From Bolinopsis microptera (taxonomy: Eukaryota; Ctenophora; Tentaculata; Lobata; Bolinopsidae): a stretch of 64,000 bases of DNA. The stretch is from positions 22,573,487-22,637,486 of the forward strand of contig NC_087073.1 of assembly GCF_026151205.1 (NCBI RefSeq), read 5' to 3'. Position 1 is the stretch's first letter, and each line of letters starts with the position of its first letter. The position numbers and the translations under genes were made by a program. The notes beneath the pieces are model-generated. The model had not been told where the DNA came from, ran no database searches, and was given only the letters and a program-made list of their open reading frames with translations. Positions 1 to 13,700 of this stretch are shown here, in pieces.

Positions 1-3000
1 GCTACCTTTCATACCCGGGAAAAGAATTGAGCAAGGGAATAGCGATCCTTCAGGGGCGACCCAGCCCGTTTGGGGGTTTCATTTTTTACACAAATTTTCG
101 TGGGTTTTGGTAGTGTTTTATACATATAATAAAATTACTTAAAAATATTCTTGATATCCCAGCTTACAAAAAAATAAACTTTATAATTTCAAAGTTTTTT
201 CCCACCATTGCAATAACGAGCAAAATTAAGGGGGGAACACTTTTTTTTGTTTTTCCCGACATCTTCCTTTCTGTGAAAATAACTTCCCTACAAGTTTTTT
301 CGCAATAAAAAGATTATGAAGTTTCTGCGGTATTCCTCGGCCCAACCCAAAAACATAGGGCAGCGGAGGTGGAGGAAAAAAGGTACACCAATCGGGCAGA
401 AAGTTGCTGCAATTTTTAAATCATTGCTTCCTAAGACTACAATTTGTAGTAATGGGCATTTACCCCTCAGCGAGTGGACGGAAAATTTTACCCTTTTGGG
501 AAAAAGCACCCAACAAAAGTTAGAAATTTTTTCCCTTTAACGAGGGTTATTGTCGGCCCCGTATTGGGTTTGGGGGGGGAAGGTGCTCCCTTAGCCAAAG
601 ATAATTTATTTGACGCAAAGGGTTACCCCAGGAATTAAAAATTAAATTTCCCGGGTGTGGGCTCCATCCCCAAATTTCTCAGAATTTAAAGTTGTGATGG
701 ATTATATTTGCATTTCAAAATTTTTTTCCAAAAACGGCAAAACTAAAACTTGAATCCACGACCTGTGCCCTAAACCGGAACCCCACCAGCCTTTAATCCC
801 CTCCAAACCCCCCAATCCTACATCACCTGTTGGTGTGGGGCAGGTTCCCTTAATCAGGTGTTTCGCAGCCCCCCGTAACCTGTTTTCCCCACCCGTTCCC
901 CACCCCTCACTGATGTTTCCTCATTTTCCTTCCCCCTTCAGCAGCTCACCCCCAACACCCCCACCTTCTCTGCTCTTAACTACAGAGGGGGCCCAAAATC
1001 TTTGCTCCCAAAAAATGAATTTTCTTATCCCCCATGAAGTAGGGGCACCCCGTGAATCGATCTTCTGAAAGGGAGTATTTGCACAAAACAGAGAACCCGT
1101 ACAGAAAACTGCCAACCAGGGCCTTATCGCCAATGAAGAAGCCTGTTGTAAGGCGCTGCCGAAGAAAAAAAAATCATTTACCGCTCAGTAAAAGTTTTTG
1201 GGGTAAAGATCCCCCCATCAACCCCAAGGGCAAAATAGAACAATCCCCGTTAAAAGGGAACCGGCAGGCCACCAACACAGTAGGACCGATTTCCAAAAAT
1301 GTGGGAAAAAAATTTGCTCACCTCCCCCTCCCCCCTCCTCCCCTCCTCCAAACAGCAATATTTCCATTTGTTTAAAGGGCCCCCCAAAAAGGCCTTTATT
1401 GATTCCAACGTCATCAATTCCATTGGCGCCCTAGATTTAAATTAAAAAAACCCCTTTTTCGTAATTTTTTTTACTTGGGAGGGGGGAACAAAACCCCTTT
1501 TCCCCATCCCCTGCATGGTGGGGGGCCGAAAAATTTAAAAACGTAGATGATACCTTTAGATCGGGGTATAAAAATTCCTTAAAAAATTTCCCAAACAACG
1601 GAAATGAACAAACCGACAGCAGCGTAGGCATCTAAAAAAAAAAAAAAAAAGAAAAAACCGGGCCCGGGAATCCATTAGCGGGAAAAAAGGAAGCAGGATA
1701 GCAGGGAAACAAAAACCCGATATCATTGATGGGAAAAGCAACCTTTTAAAAGACCAGAAAAAAAGGGGTATAAAAAAGCAAAAAAAAGCCCGAAAAAAAT
1801 GGGAAAAGGGGGGCAAGACAACTATGATTTCATACAAAACTGCCAAATCTTTCCAAAATGAAAAACTTGGGGGGCCCCGGTTTGTTCTGATGATTTTTTT
1901 TTTAGAAAAATTTTTTGATGTTCCCAATTCTCCTGTTTTGAAAAAATTTCCCCCCTAATTTCCCAAGAAGACAAGCCCAATTTAATTTAATACCTTTTGG
2001 GGAAAACCTAAAAAAATTTATCCGGGCCCTTTAAAAACCAGGACTGGAATAAGGGTTAAATTTTCCCCGATAAAATATCTCCAAAAGCGGTTTTAAATTA
2101 ATTCCACCAATTTTCATTTTTGACTTTTGTTCTGGGCTAAAAAAAAGGGCAAAATGTCCTATATCTCTAGAAAAATAATTTAGGAAGTTGGAAACCTTGC
2201 CCCCCCAGCCCAAGGGCAAAGTTTTAGAAGCCAAAAATTATTTTGCCAAGTCTTGAATTCATGAAAAAATTTGGGCATTACCCCGCAGGTTTGGGCGAAA
2301 GCAGGAGAAGGGGCCCCTTTTAAATTTTACCACAGATCCTCTGGAAAAATGGGTTTAAATTTACCCAAAGTAATTAGGGGCAGTCAGGGAAAAATTTCCT
2401 AAAAATTTTAAAATTATATAAAAACACAAGTTGTTTTCGGGGGTGATCTTTAATTTCCGAAAATTTAAATAAAGCTTTAAATTTGGGGTTTTAAAAAAAA
2501 AAAATCCTATTTTTAAAAACCCTTGTTTTTAACGATGAGTGGTTTTAAGAAAATTTTTCCCAATCACGAGGACTTTTTTAAAATTTATTTTCCAAAAACC
2601 CAAAATTTCAGGGAAATTTTTAAAAAACTCAAAATACTGCTAAAACGACAAAGGGGGCAACTATATGCCTTTCCGTCATTGTTCCCAAAAAGAAAATCCT
2701 TTTTAGCAATTTAAATTTTTTCATTATGCGCCCCGGCCAAGGTAACAAACCTTCCTCTTTTTTTTAAACAAAAACGCTGAGGTTTTCGGTTTTTCCCCCA
2801 AATTTTTTCCCCCTCGGTAAGGGGGTTTTTTAATGAAGTTTGGGCCCAATTTAAATTGACAATGAAAAAATAAAGCTGAAAAAAAAGGCTCTTTAAAAGC
2901 CCATCGTCGCTTTCTTCTAAACCCCAAAAAACATTTTTCCCTACGTGCCTAGTAGAAAAAAAAGCCCGGGTTCATAGTAAAATTTTTTTTTCCCCTCATT

Positions 3001-6000
3001 TGCGTAAAGGGGGGCCAAGCCCGAAGTACTGGTTAAACCCCGTTAATGCCAGGAAAATTTTCCGAGATCTTAAAAAAAGGCCCAAACCATTTTCCCTTTC
3101 CCTCAATCGGTTTATAAATTCATGGAAAAAATATGAAAGGTTCTCCCGCTTATTGGAAAGCTGTTTAAGACAGATGCATTGGCCGGGGCAGCCCAATTAG
3201 GTGCATTTTAATTTTTTCCCTTTCTGTTTCTTTTAATGATTTTATTTACTCTATTCCCCCCCCTTTTTTATGCAAGCTAGGGGTCAGCCAATTTCCATGG
3301 GTATCTTGAAAACCCCAAATTGGTTTGTTTAAAAAAAGAAGTATTTCGGTGGGGCCGTTACTGCTGTGCGTTTGTTTAAACTTTTTTCTTTTCAGCATAA
3401 AAATCAGCTTAATGAAGGTAAAAGGGGCTCGGTGAATGTGAAGCTAGAGTGGTCGTGATGAGTTTTCAGGGGCGAGGTTCTACTCATTTACATATGTCCC
3501 CAAAATTTTGGGAATTTCCCTGAAATTGGGGGGACGATTCGCACCCTTTTTGCCCTTTAGTGGGGAAGGGTTTTTTACTTTCCCAAAAGCCCCCTTTCCC
3601 CATGAAGAAACCCGGGGCTCGCAAAATTTGTGATGCTTCAAAAAAACTCCTAAACAAACCAAAACGTGTTTCGGTTCCCAAGGGCCTAAAGGGGCTGCAA
3701 AATTTTAAAATTTTTGGGTTTTAAAATACCCAAGGGAAAAATTCAAATGGGGGACAGTGATTTTTCACGACCCCAAGGTAAGAAGCGCCCTGTTTTCATT
3801 TATAAAAGGGAGGGAGGTTTCCGGGAAAGTCAAAAAACTTTATAATGAGGTTATACACAGCGGTCCAAAGGGCTAATAAGGACAATTTTTTACGTGGTGT
3901 TTCTTACCCGTGCCTAATGTTCTAGTCAGCTATTTCACTAAGCAGAAAGGCTGCACTTGTTTCTTTAAAAAAAAAGTTCAGGAAAATACAGCATGCCTTT
4001 TAAAAGCTGGCCCCACGTGAGATATTTAGGAAATTGCTTTCTCTTGGCGAATGTCAGAGAAAATTTTGTAAACCAGGAGGCAATATTTCCGGGCCTTTTT
4101 TCCATCTTTTTTGGATGACTTTCTTTAGTCCACAGTAATTTTTTTATTCCAGGGGTCCCCCTAGGGTTTTTTACTTAAATTTTTTAAAAACCCAAAATAC
4201 AGTTTTGGGTGCTTTTCCTGATGGGTAGCCCTGATTTTTAAAGAAAGGTCCCGTGAGCGTTTTTCAAAAAAAGGCCTGATTTAAATTAAAAATTTGCTTT
4301 GCGAATTTTTTTAAGTTTTAAAACCCCTGTATGGTCGTTTTAGGCCCCTTCGCCAAGCAAGTAAAATTTTTCTTTTAAAAAAAAGGGTTGGGTTAAAATA
4401 ATACTGCGGGCCTTTTCCCGTAATTGGGTTTGCTCCCCATTCGTAACCCTTCCAAAATGAAAACCCACAAATTTTATTACGTAAAAAATTCCCAAATTCC
4501 CCCCCCATGGCGTTCAGAGGCTGATTTCTAGGTCCCTTTTAAAAACACTATCATTTAAATTTTTGGCTGGGATTGGGCATTAAACCCAAAGGGTAACAGT
4601 TTAACTTCGGCAAAAAACGGGGGAAAGAAAGGAAGAAATGTTTTAAAAACGGGGACATGACGAAAAAAATTGAGAAAATCTGAAAAAGCAAAAAAAAAAT
4701 TCACCTCCTCCTTCAACCCTATGGGGTTACCCCCCCTGATGGGGAAACAACCTGCACAAAGAATGTGGGCCCCCGCTTTAATTTTTAAAATTTAATATTT
4801 GAAACCCAAACCTTTTCCCGCTGAGGCTCTAGCTTCTATGGGGTCGTCTCTTAAAAACCCGTCAGCGGGAGTTTTTGCGACTTTATTTCCACATGCTTTT
4901 TGCGTGGCTGACTCACAAACTACCCCCTCAGCTGCTCATTTCCCCAGTGGGGGGGGAGGGTTTGGAAAAGTTATGTAATTAAATTTTAATTTGGCCATTT
5001 TTAAAACAAATTTAAAAAACTTTCCAAAATTTAAAACTAGAAATTTTCGCGGGTGCAAATACAGGGGTTGGGGCAATTTTGATTTAAAAGGCCAGCAATT
5101 CACCTCCTTTCTTTAAAACGACACCCCAAAGCAAAAACTTCTTTAGCTTTAAACCCTTTTGCCCCCAAAAAAAGCGACAAACTTTTTACAAAATTTTTAT
5201 TAAAAATTTTTTGAGTACATCATTGTAGATGAAGGATCCCCGGTTTGGGGGACACCAATCTCATTTTAAATGAATTCCCGGTTTTTAAATCAGATATTTT
5301 GGAAAACTCTCCCAAAGACCCGGGGTTTTTTTGGAAATTTTGAAAAATTTTTTTTTGGGGGGAGATTTTTTTTTAAATTCCACCTGCATGCAAACAATGG
5401 TCCATTTTAAAAATTTAAAGGGAAAAGCCCCCATTAGGCCCCCAGATATCTGGAAAGATAAAGTCAAATTTCTGAACTAAAAAAAATTGTAAGATTAAGA
5501 AAGACAAAACCCCTTAGGGAAATTTTGTAATCCTGCGACTTGGGGAACATACCCCCCCTACAATGGGTTTCCTTTAATCAAAAGTTGTGCCCGGGGGTTT
5601 TTCCCCTTGAGACTCTGGCTCAAGCTTTGGGCATATTTTCCCAAAAAACCCTTTTTTGGGTGAAAATAACCAAAAAAGGGGATTTAAACTACCCCTTTTA
5701 AAACCCCCACTAAATTTTACACCGGGTTAAAACTCGGGTAAATTTTCCAACCCCAAAAGTAGATCATGTTAGAGATATAAAAAAATTTTATGTCGAATTC
5801 TCTAAAATTTATACCTTTTGGGGTTTCCAAAAAAACCCTTGGCTTTTTTTTAGGAGCACGAGTTTAAAAGATTAGGGGCAATAAGACACCCTTGATAAAA
5901 TTGTAAATGGGGTTTGTGGTACGATAAAACATATTGATTTTTACAAATTTCCCCAGAATTTTTCCCCAGGGATGGGTTAAATTTTATGTGGGCCTTTAAA

Positions 6001-7790
6001 TTGGAAATAGGTCAAACACAAAGGGGTTTGTCCCAAATGTTTTAGCACAGTGTCCTTTTCAGGAAATTTTGTTCCTTTGCCCCTCTGGAAAAAGAAATTT
6101 TTCATCTCCCGTAAAAAAGTGGGGTTTTGGGGAAGCGATTTCCAGCTTCCTCTTTAACTTTAAACTGGGCATGCACTGTAAAAATAAGGTACAAAAGGGC
6201 CCGTCACTTAATGAGGCATACATTTACCTCGATTGCCAAACCCCTAAACCCTTGGAAAATTTGGGGGGGTGGGGCCCGCATACACTGCAAAAAAAGCCCC
6301 CCCCTTAAATCGGGCCCAACGGGTTTATTTCTTTTGGGATTAATTTCCCAAGAAATCAGAAAAACCCTTTTGAAAATTGTGTCGAAAATGTGCCCACTTA
6401 GGGCGCATCTTAAATTATGCTTTTGGGTAATCCCTAAATCATTTGTAAAAGATCAGATTGAATCTTTGCAATTTCCCCCACAACAAAAACAAGGGTCCTC
6501 CCTGTTCCAAAATTTAAACTTCCCCCCAACACCAAAATTCCCGCCAAAATCTCAGTAATTATGTTCATAACCCCTACATCTCCTACACAGACCTTGTTGT
6601 GGGAAAATTTTCAAAAAAACTCATTTGGAAAAACTTTGGGTGATTGATTTCTTTGGGTAAATCCCCAAGCCGATATTTCGCCGAAACTTTTTTGATCTAG
6701 GGTTTTTAATTTTTAACAACACTGTTTCCCCCCAGGAAGGAAAAACCCGCGGCTACAACGTGCTTTGAGTTCTTGCAAAACTGGGTCACTTTGATTACAC
6801 CCAGCTCCATGATTGGTTTTTGTGAAAAATCAAAGTTTTTGTTTTACACTAAGTTTTGCCAAAGATTTTGGGAAAAAATCTAATGTGCGAAATGGCCAAC
6901 GGACACCCCGGAAAAAAAAAGAAACCCCCTGACCCTAACTCTCCCCTTTTTTATCCCAAATTTATCCGTTTTTTTAAACCCCTTTTTTCCCTTTCCTCGA
7001 TGAATGTTGTAAATTAGTTAAATTCTATTCCGAAACCCCTTTACAAAAAAATTTCGCCGAATTTAAACCCCGGGGGGCAACAGGATGGGAATAGGTCTTC
7101 CCCGGTACTTTTGAACAAAAAGTACAAACTTTTGTAAAAAAAAAAAAAGGTCACAAAATCCTTTTTCTCCCATTTATACATAGTTTTTAAATTTGCACGA
7201 ATTTTCCCGGGAATTTTCAGGGGTTTAGTTTGTCTGGAAATATTTTTAAGTTTAAATGAACCTTAAGGGCTTCCCTTTAAATTTATTAAATTAAATTCCC
7301 CAATTATTATATGGTCCCAAAATTCGGGGGGCTGTACATAATTTATGATATATTTTTGTTTGCTTTGGTTATACTTTAAAAAAAATTTTTGTTTTTATTT
7401 GATTTTTTATCAAAATAGTTTAATTTTAGTACCTTTTCTTATTTGAATTTTTTTTTTGTTTGTCCAAAAAATTACGTTTTGTTTTCCCCGAGACAAATTT
7501 AAAATTTTTACGGGTGTACTTTTTCCAAACCCTTTTTTTAAATTTTCAAACGAAATTCCGTTCAAAAAAATAACCATAAATTTGTGCGCGGGTAAATAAA
7601 AAATTCGATTAAAAACCTACACGCGCGCAATTTTCAAATCAAAATAAAAATATTGCAACCCTTTTAAAGAAGAAAATATTTTAAAAACTAATTTTTTTTT
7701 GAATCAAAAATTTCAATTTTCCAACCCCCAAATATTTAAAGGGTTTAAGCAGGGGAAAAAAATCGTGCGTGGTGTAACCCCGGCGAAATT
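1..7790. other. Low-quality unassigned sequence, no gene
   Basis: The stretch is full of homopolymer runs (aaaa, tttt, cccc, gggg). Open frames are all short, overlap on both strands and show no family motif. I see no satellite unit, terminal repeat or RNA gene that I can defend. The texture matches the degraded satellite further right, so much of the oddness is probably consensus error. Confidence 0.6.
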
Positions 7791-7795
7791 CTTTT

Positions 7796-10700
7796 TTAAC
7801 CCCCAAACCCCAATTTGTCAGTTAATTTTAAAGAAAGATATGAAACCAAATTGAAGTTCTGGTTGTCATTTAAATTTTGAAAAAAAATTGAAAAAATCAT
7901 ACGGGCCCTTTTCTCTGTCCCCATTTGGGGTTTTGGGAAGGGTGAAATTTCCCGGGCCCCAAAATTTTTCGTTTTGACCAAATTTTCCCCCCCGCAAAAA
8001 CCCAATTTTTGGTCAAAAAAAATATAGAAAAAGACAAAGATTGGGGGGCGGAATTTTTTATTTGGGTAGGGGGAAAAACCCCACAGCCAAAAAATTTAAA
8101 ACGAAACGAAAAGTTGTATTTTTTAAAACTTGTCCCCAATTTTTAGATTTGAAAAAATTTTTGAAACCACAATTGACAGATTGGATTTAAATTTTTTTGC
8201 CCCCAACAAAAATTAGGGTAAATTTAAATTTTGGGTATATGATACCCAAAAAAGGCCCGGGGTTAACGAAAAAAATTGGAAAATTAAAAGTCCATCCTTC
8301 CCCATTTTGGTTTTTGGAAACCTTTTTCTGCAGGGCCGAAATTTTTTAAATTTAAAATTTTTTTCCCGCAACAAATTTTTTGGGGCAACTTTTGTTGAAA
8401 TTTTCAGGGTTGGGGGGTTTCCGGGAAATTTTTTTTTTAAAAAACCCAAGCCCTAATTTAAAAAGAAACGTAAAATTTTTTTCAAACAATTCTTCCCCTT
8501 TTTTCCCAAATGGGGGTATTAATTTTTGGGAAAAACCAAAAAAGGGAAGGATGGGAAAAGAAATTTTTTTTTGGCCCACAAACCCAATTATTAAATTAAA
8601 AATTAAAGATTGATATTAAACCAAATTTATACTGGGGGATTTTTCGGGGTTTTTTCGACCCCATCCTGCCCAATTTTTGGTTTAACTAAAAATTTTCCGG
8701 GGAAAAAATTTTTCAAATTTTACCCATTTGGCGACCCGCTTTTTCATTTTAATTTTCTTTTAAAACGTTTTGTGGTTTTTGGTTTGGGTTTGGGGGAAAA
8801 ATATAAAAAATTCTTAACAAAAAAATTTTTATTTCAAAGCTTCCCCCTTTCAATTAAAATTTGTTTAAACCCCTTCAAAATTGACAATTGGGGGGAAATT
8901 TTTTTTCCCTGCTCTTCCCTTTTTGGAAAAAACTTTAATTAAAATTTTTTCGGTTTGGGTTTTATTTTTTAAACCCGGAAAAAAGGGAACCCCGGGGGGG
9001 GGGAAAAGGGAAAATTTAAAAAAGTTTTTGCAAAAAATTTTCCACTTCCCCTATATTTTGTTAAAGGAAACCCCGTTTTTTGCGGGGGAGGTGATGTTTA
9101 AATTTAAATTACCCCAACAAAGTTTGGGGGGGTTTAAAAAGGGGTTTTTTCGGTTAAATTTGGGGTTGGGGGTTGGGCCCCTTGCCATTATATTTTTCCC
9201 CAAAGGGGAACCCGGAAAATTTTTTTCCATAATTAAGTTACTCGAATTTTAATTTGGTTTTCGGAATTTTAAAATTTTTTCCAAAAACCAACCTTTCCCC
9301 AAAATTTCCAAAAAACCAACAATTAATCCCCCCCAAATTTCATATGTTGGGTAAGGGTTCCCCTTTAAAAGGGGTTTTTTTTTTAAACCCCCCCTTTCCC
9401 CGTTTGTAACCACAATTTTCCCCCAAAAGCTCAAATTCCCCATTTTCATCCTTTTCTTCAAGCTTTCACCCCGGGAACCCTATTCGCCTTTGCGACCCAC
9501 TTTTCCGGGTAAAGGAAGGGTTAAATTTAAATTTTAAATACCCCTTCAACCCCGGAAAAGATTTTTAGCAAATATAGGAACCTTTAGGGCCCCGTTTTAG
9601 GTTTTTTTCTTCCAAAAAATTTTCGGGAATTTGGAAATGTTTTTTTAACCCGAAAAAAATAAAAATTTTAAAAAAATTTTTGGATATCCTTTCAAACCAA
9701 AAATAGAAAATTTAAAAGGGTTTGGTTTTAACCCCCCCATTCAATGCCCACCAAAAAAGTGGGAAAACCTTTTTTTTTTGTCCCGTCATCCCCCTTCCCC
9801 TTTTAAAAAAACTTCCCAAGTTTAACTTTCGGCCCCCTAAAAGGTTTTGGTTCCAAAATTTTCCCCCAAAAAACCCTTGGGCCCTGGGGGTGGAAAAAAC
9901 GTACAAAATTCTTCAAAAAAGTTTCGCAAAAATTTTTAAAACCCCGCGTTTCCAAAAATTAATTTAAAGAATTTACCCCCATCAAGTGGAAAAAAGAAAA
10001 AAATAAACCCTTTTGGGAAAAAACAAACCCCCCAAAGGTGAGGGGTTTAAAAAAAAAAAAAGGGGTTTTTGGGCCGGGTAAATTGGGGGGGAAAATATTT
10101 GGTCTCCCTTACCCCTTAAAGGAAAAAATTATAAAACCGAAAAAAAAGGGAACCCCCGGGAAAAATTAACCGCGGGGGGAAAAATTTTTTTCCAAAACCA
10201 AGTTACCAGAAAATTTGGGTATGGTTTTCTATGTTTATTTCAAAATTTTTAAAAAGGAAGCCTTTTTCTTCCAAAATTGCCCAAACCTACCCAAAAACCC
10301 CCCCTTTAAACCCTTTTTGGGGACCCAAAAATTTCCTTAAAAACAACCCCCTTGGTGTAACCCGGTTTTATCCAAAAAGGGTTTTTTTTTAAAAAAAACC
10401 CCCCCCCTTTTCCCTTTTTTCCCCCAAATTCCCCCAAAAAAACTTTTTAAAATGATGAAAAAAATTTTTGGTTTCCCGCCCGCTTTAAGGGAAGTTTCCC
10501 ATTTTCCCCCTTACCTTTTCTTCTAATTTCAGGGGGGGGGGAAAAATTTCCGGCCCAAAAGTAAAAAGGTTCCTCCGGGGAATGAAGTAACCCCCAACCC
10601 CCGGGTTTCGGAAAAATTTTTACGCTTAAAAAAGGGAAAAAAACAAGCCGTTTCAGGGTTACTGTCCCGACCCTTAATCGCCAATTTTTTAAAAAAAAAA

Positions 10701-13700
10701 CCCTTTTGTTTTTTTAAGGGGTGGGAAAAAAATTATTCCCTTACAAGGCTTTTTTAAAATTTGATTTTCCCTAAAAAACCAAAAGGCAATTTAAACCCAA
10801 TTTTTCCCAATTTAAAGTAACCGGGCTGGGGGCCCTCCAAACACCGTAGTAATTCCAAAAAGGGGGGGAACCGATTTACCCGAAATTTTGTCCCGCCCCT
10901 CCTCCTTCCCCCCTTTTTTCCAAAAACAAAAAACCTTAGGCGGTTTTCCAAAGCCCCTAAGGGTTTATTTTTAAATTTCTCCCCAATAATTGCCCCAATG
11001 AAAAAAATTATTTTAAAAAGGTTTTTTGCAGAGGTTTTTTAACCCGGAAACCCTTTTCCTTTCCCCTGCCTGGGGGGCCGAAAAAATTTAAAATTTTAAT
11101 TTTTAAAGGGGGAAGCGGAGTATTTTAAAGTTTTAAATAAATCCAAAATCGAAATCAAACCAACCACAGCTTTGAGGAAAACTAAACCCCCCCCCCCCCC
11201 CCCAAACAAAAAAAAAAAACCCCCGGGAAATTTTAATTTTTAAACGGAAAAGAGGAATTTAAATTTTGGTGAATTAAAAACCGTTTCTTTTTGATTTGGG
11301 GTTTTTCCAACCCCTTTTTGAACAGGGGGGGGAAAAGGTTTCCCAAAAATTTTAAAAAACCAATTGGATTTTAAAATGAAGAAGGTCGACCAAACCCTTG
11401 GGATTTCAAAAAACCTTTTCCAAGGGTTTTCCAAAAGCTTATTTTGGGGAATTGGTTTTTCGGGATGTTTTTTTGGCCCCGAAAACTTTTATGATTTCCA
11501 TTTTTCCCTTCCCCCTTTAACCAGCTCCATCCAAAAAAGGGGAAACTCCAAATTGGGAACATAAAAATTCCGTATTTTTAAAAACCCGGACTTTAAAAAG
11601 CCTTTTTCCCTTTGAAAAAACTCCTAAAAATTTAATTTCCCCCATTTTATTTAACCCAAAATTTTCTGGCCAAAAAAAGGGCAAATGTTAATTTTTTCAG
11701 AAAAATTTTAATTTTTGGAAAGTTTATCCTCCCCAATTTCCCAAAGGTTTTAAAAAGGCCCTTTTTAATTTTTGGGGTTTGCCAAAACTTTTAACATTAA
11801 ATTAGGTAAAAATTTCCGGGGTCAGGATAAATGGGCATTTAAAAAATTTTTGGGGCCTTTTAGTCCCTAAATGTAATTGACCCCGCTTGGACAGTAGGGA
11901 AAATTTTTTGTCCCTTTAAAAAAGTTTAAATACACAAGCCCTTTTAAGGTGGCCACGTGAAACCAAGAAAAAACGGGTTTCTTTGGGAAAAAGAAAAGGG
12001 TTAAATTTTAAAAAGGGGGCAAAATTCCCTTTTAAAGGATGAGTTTTTAAAAATTTTTTTCCCCAATAGAGGATTTTTAAAAATTTTTTTTAAAACCCCC
12101 AAAGTAAATTTGGAAAAAAACCCCAAAACTGTAATTTTTACAAAGGGGGGGGATCTAAAAAGGCCCCTTTCCGTCATTTTTCCAAAAAAATTTGTTCTTT
12201 TTTGTATAAAACCCCCTTTTGGCGCCGGGGGGGAAAAAACCATGCTTTTTCAAAAAAGGTTGGGGGGTTTAAACCCGGTTTTCCCAAAATTGGGTTTCCC
12301 CCTTAAATTGTATTTAAGTTTTTCCTCCCAAAATTTTTAAATAAAAAATTAAATTTTAACCCCTGGCTTTTAAAGGCCTGCTTTTGGCCTTTTTAAAAAA
12401 AAAGAAAAAATTTTTTTTACTTGGATTGAAAAATCCCGGGTAAAATAGGAATATAAAATTTGGGCAGAAAAGGAAAAAGGGATTTAAAAAGGGAAACCAA
12501 AAAAATGGAGAAAAACTTGAACCCAAAAAAATCCATCCCTTCTTTAAACTTAAAAGGGTTTTATAATTCCCCTGAAAAAAGAAAAGTGGGGGCCCGCTTT
12601 TGGTAAATTTGAAATATTGGGCCAACCAATTTATGGGCTTCACTTTTTTTTCCTTAAAATGTACCTTTTAATGGGTTTTAAACTCTTTTCCCGGGGTTTA
12701 CAAACTAAGGGTCAGGCCCCTTTCCCATGGAGTATTTGGAAAATTTTTGGTTTTTTGATTGGAAAATTAAAGAAAATTTAAGGTCCCTCCCAAATTTTGC
12801 GGGTTTCTAAAGGGGGCAAACTTTTGTAAAAAGGCCTAAATTAAACTCTGAAATTAATAAGGAAAATGCTTTTTTGGTTAAAACCTTAGCTGGCCCAAGG
12901 CCCACCCCTTTTACAATTCCCCAAAAATTTTTTAATGTTGAAATTGGTTGGGGGGAACCCCTATCCTTCAAAGAAAAAGGGTTGAATTAAGGGGGTTTGG
13001 GCCAACCCAAAAAACCGGGTTTTTTTTTGGGAAAGAAAATTTTTTTGGGGGTTTTTTTTTCCAAAATTTTAAACAAACCAAAAATTGGGTTCTTTCCAAA
13101 AGGAAAAATCAAATTTTTGAAAAACGGAAAATGTAGATTTAATTGGGAAAACCCCTTTTCCGGAATTTTGGGTTTACGTCCCCCAAAATAAAGCGCCCTG
13201 TTTCTTTAATAAAAAGGGGTTTTAGGGACGGGCTTTCCCATTGGGGGATCGCCAAACCAGGGCTATTTAAAAAATATGTGTGATGCCCAACCAAAATGCC
13301 CTTTAATACTATCACCCTCCCCTAAAAGAAAACCTTAAAATTGATGTTTAAAAAAATTTCAGGAAATAAAAGATCCTTTTTAAACCTTGGTCCGTGGGTT
13401 GAGGAAAAACCCTTGGGTTTTTTTGGGCATAATGTTAGGGGAATTTTTGACCGGAAAATTTAAAGGTTTTTTTCCAAAAAACTATTGGGTTTTTAATTTA
13501 GTTTTCCCAAAAAGTAATTTTTAAAATTTATGTGGCCCAATAGGGGAAGGTTTAAAAAAATTTTCAAATTTTTTTAAAACCTTGTAAAATGGTTTTGGTT
13601 CCCTTTTTCCCCCGGAAAAAAAATTTTCACTGAAAAAATTTTTGAAGCCCCTAAACTTTTTCAAAAACAGGGCCTGAATGGAAACCTGTACTTTTGGGCA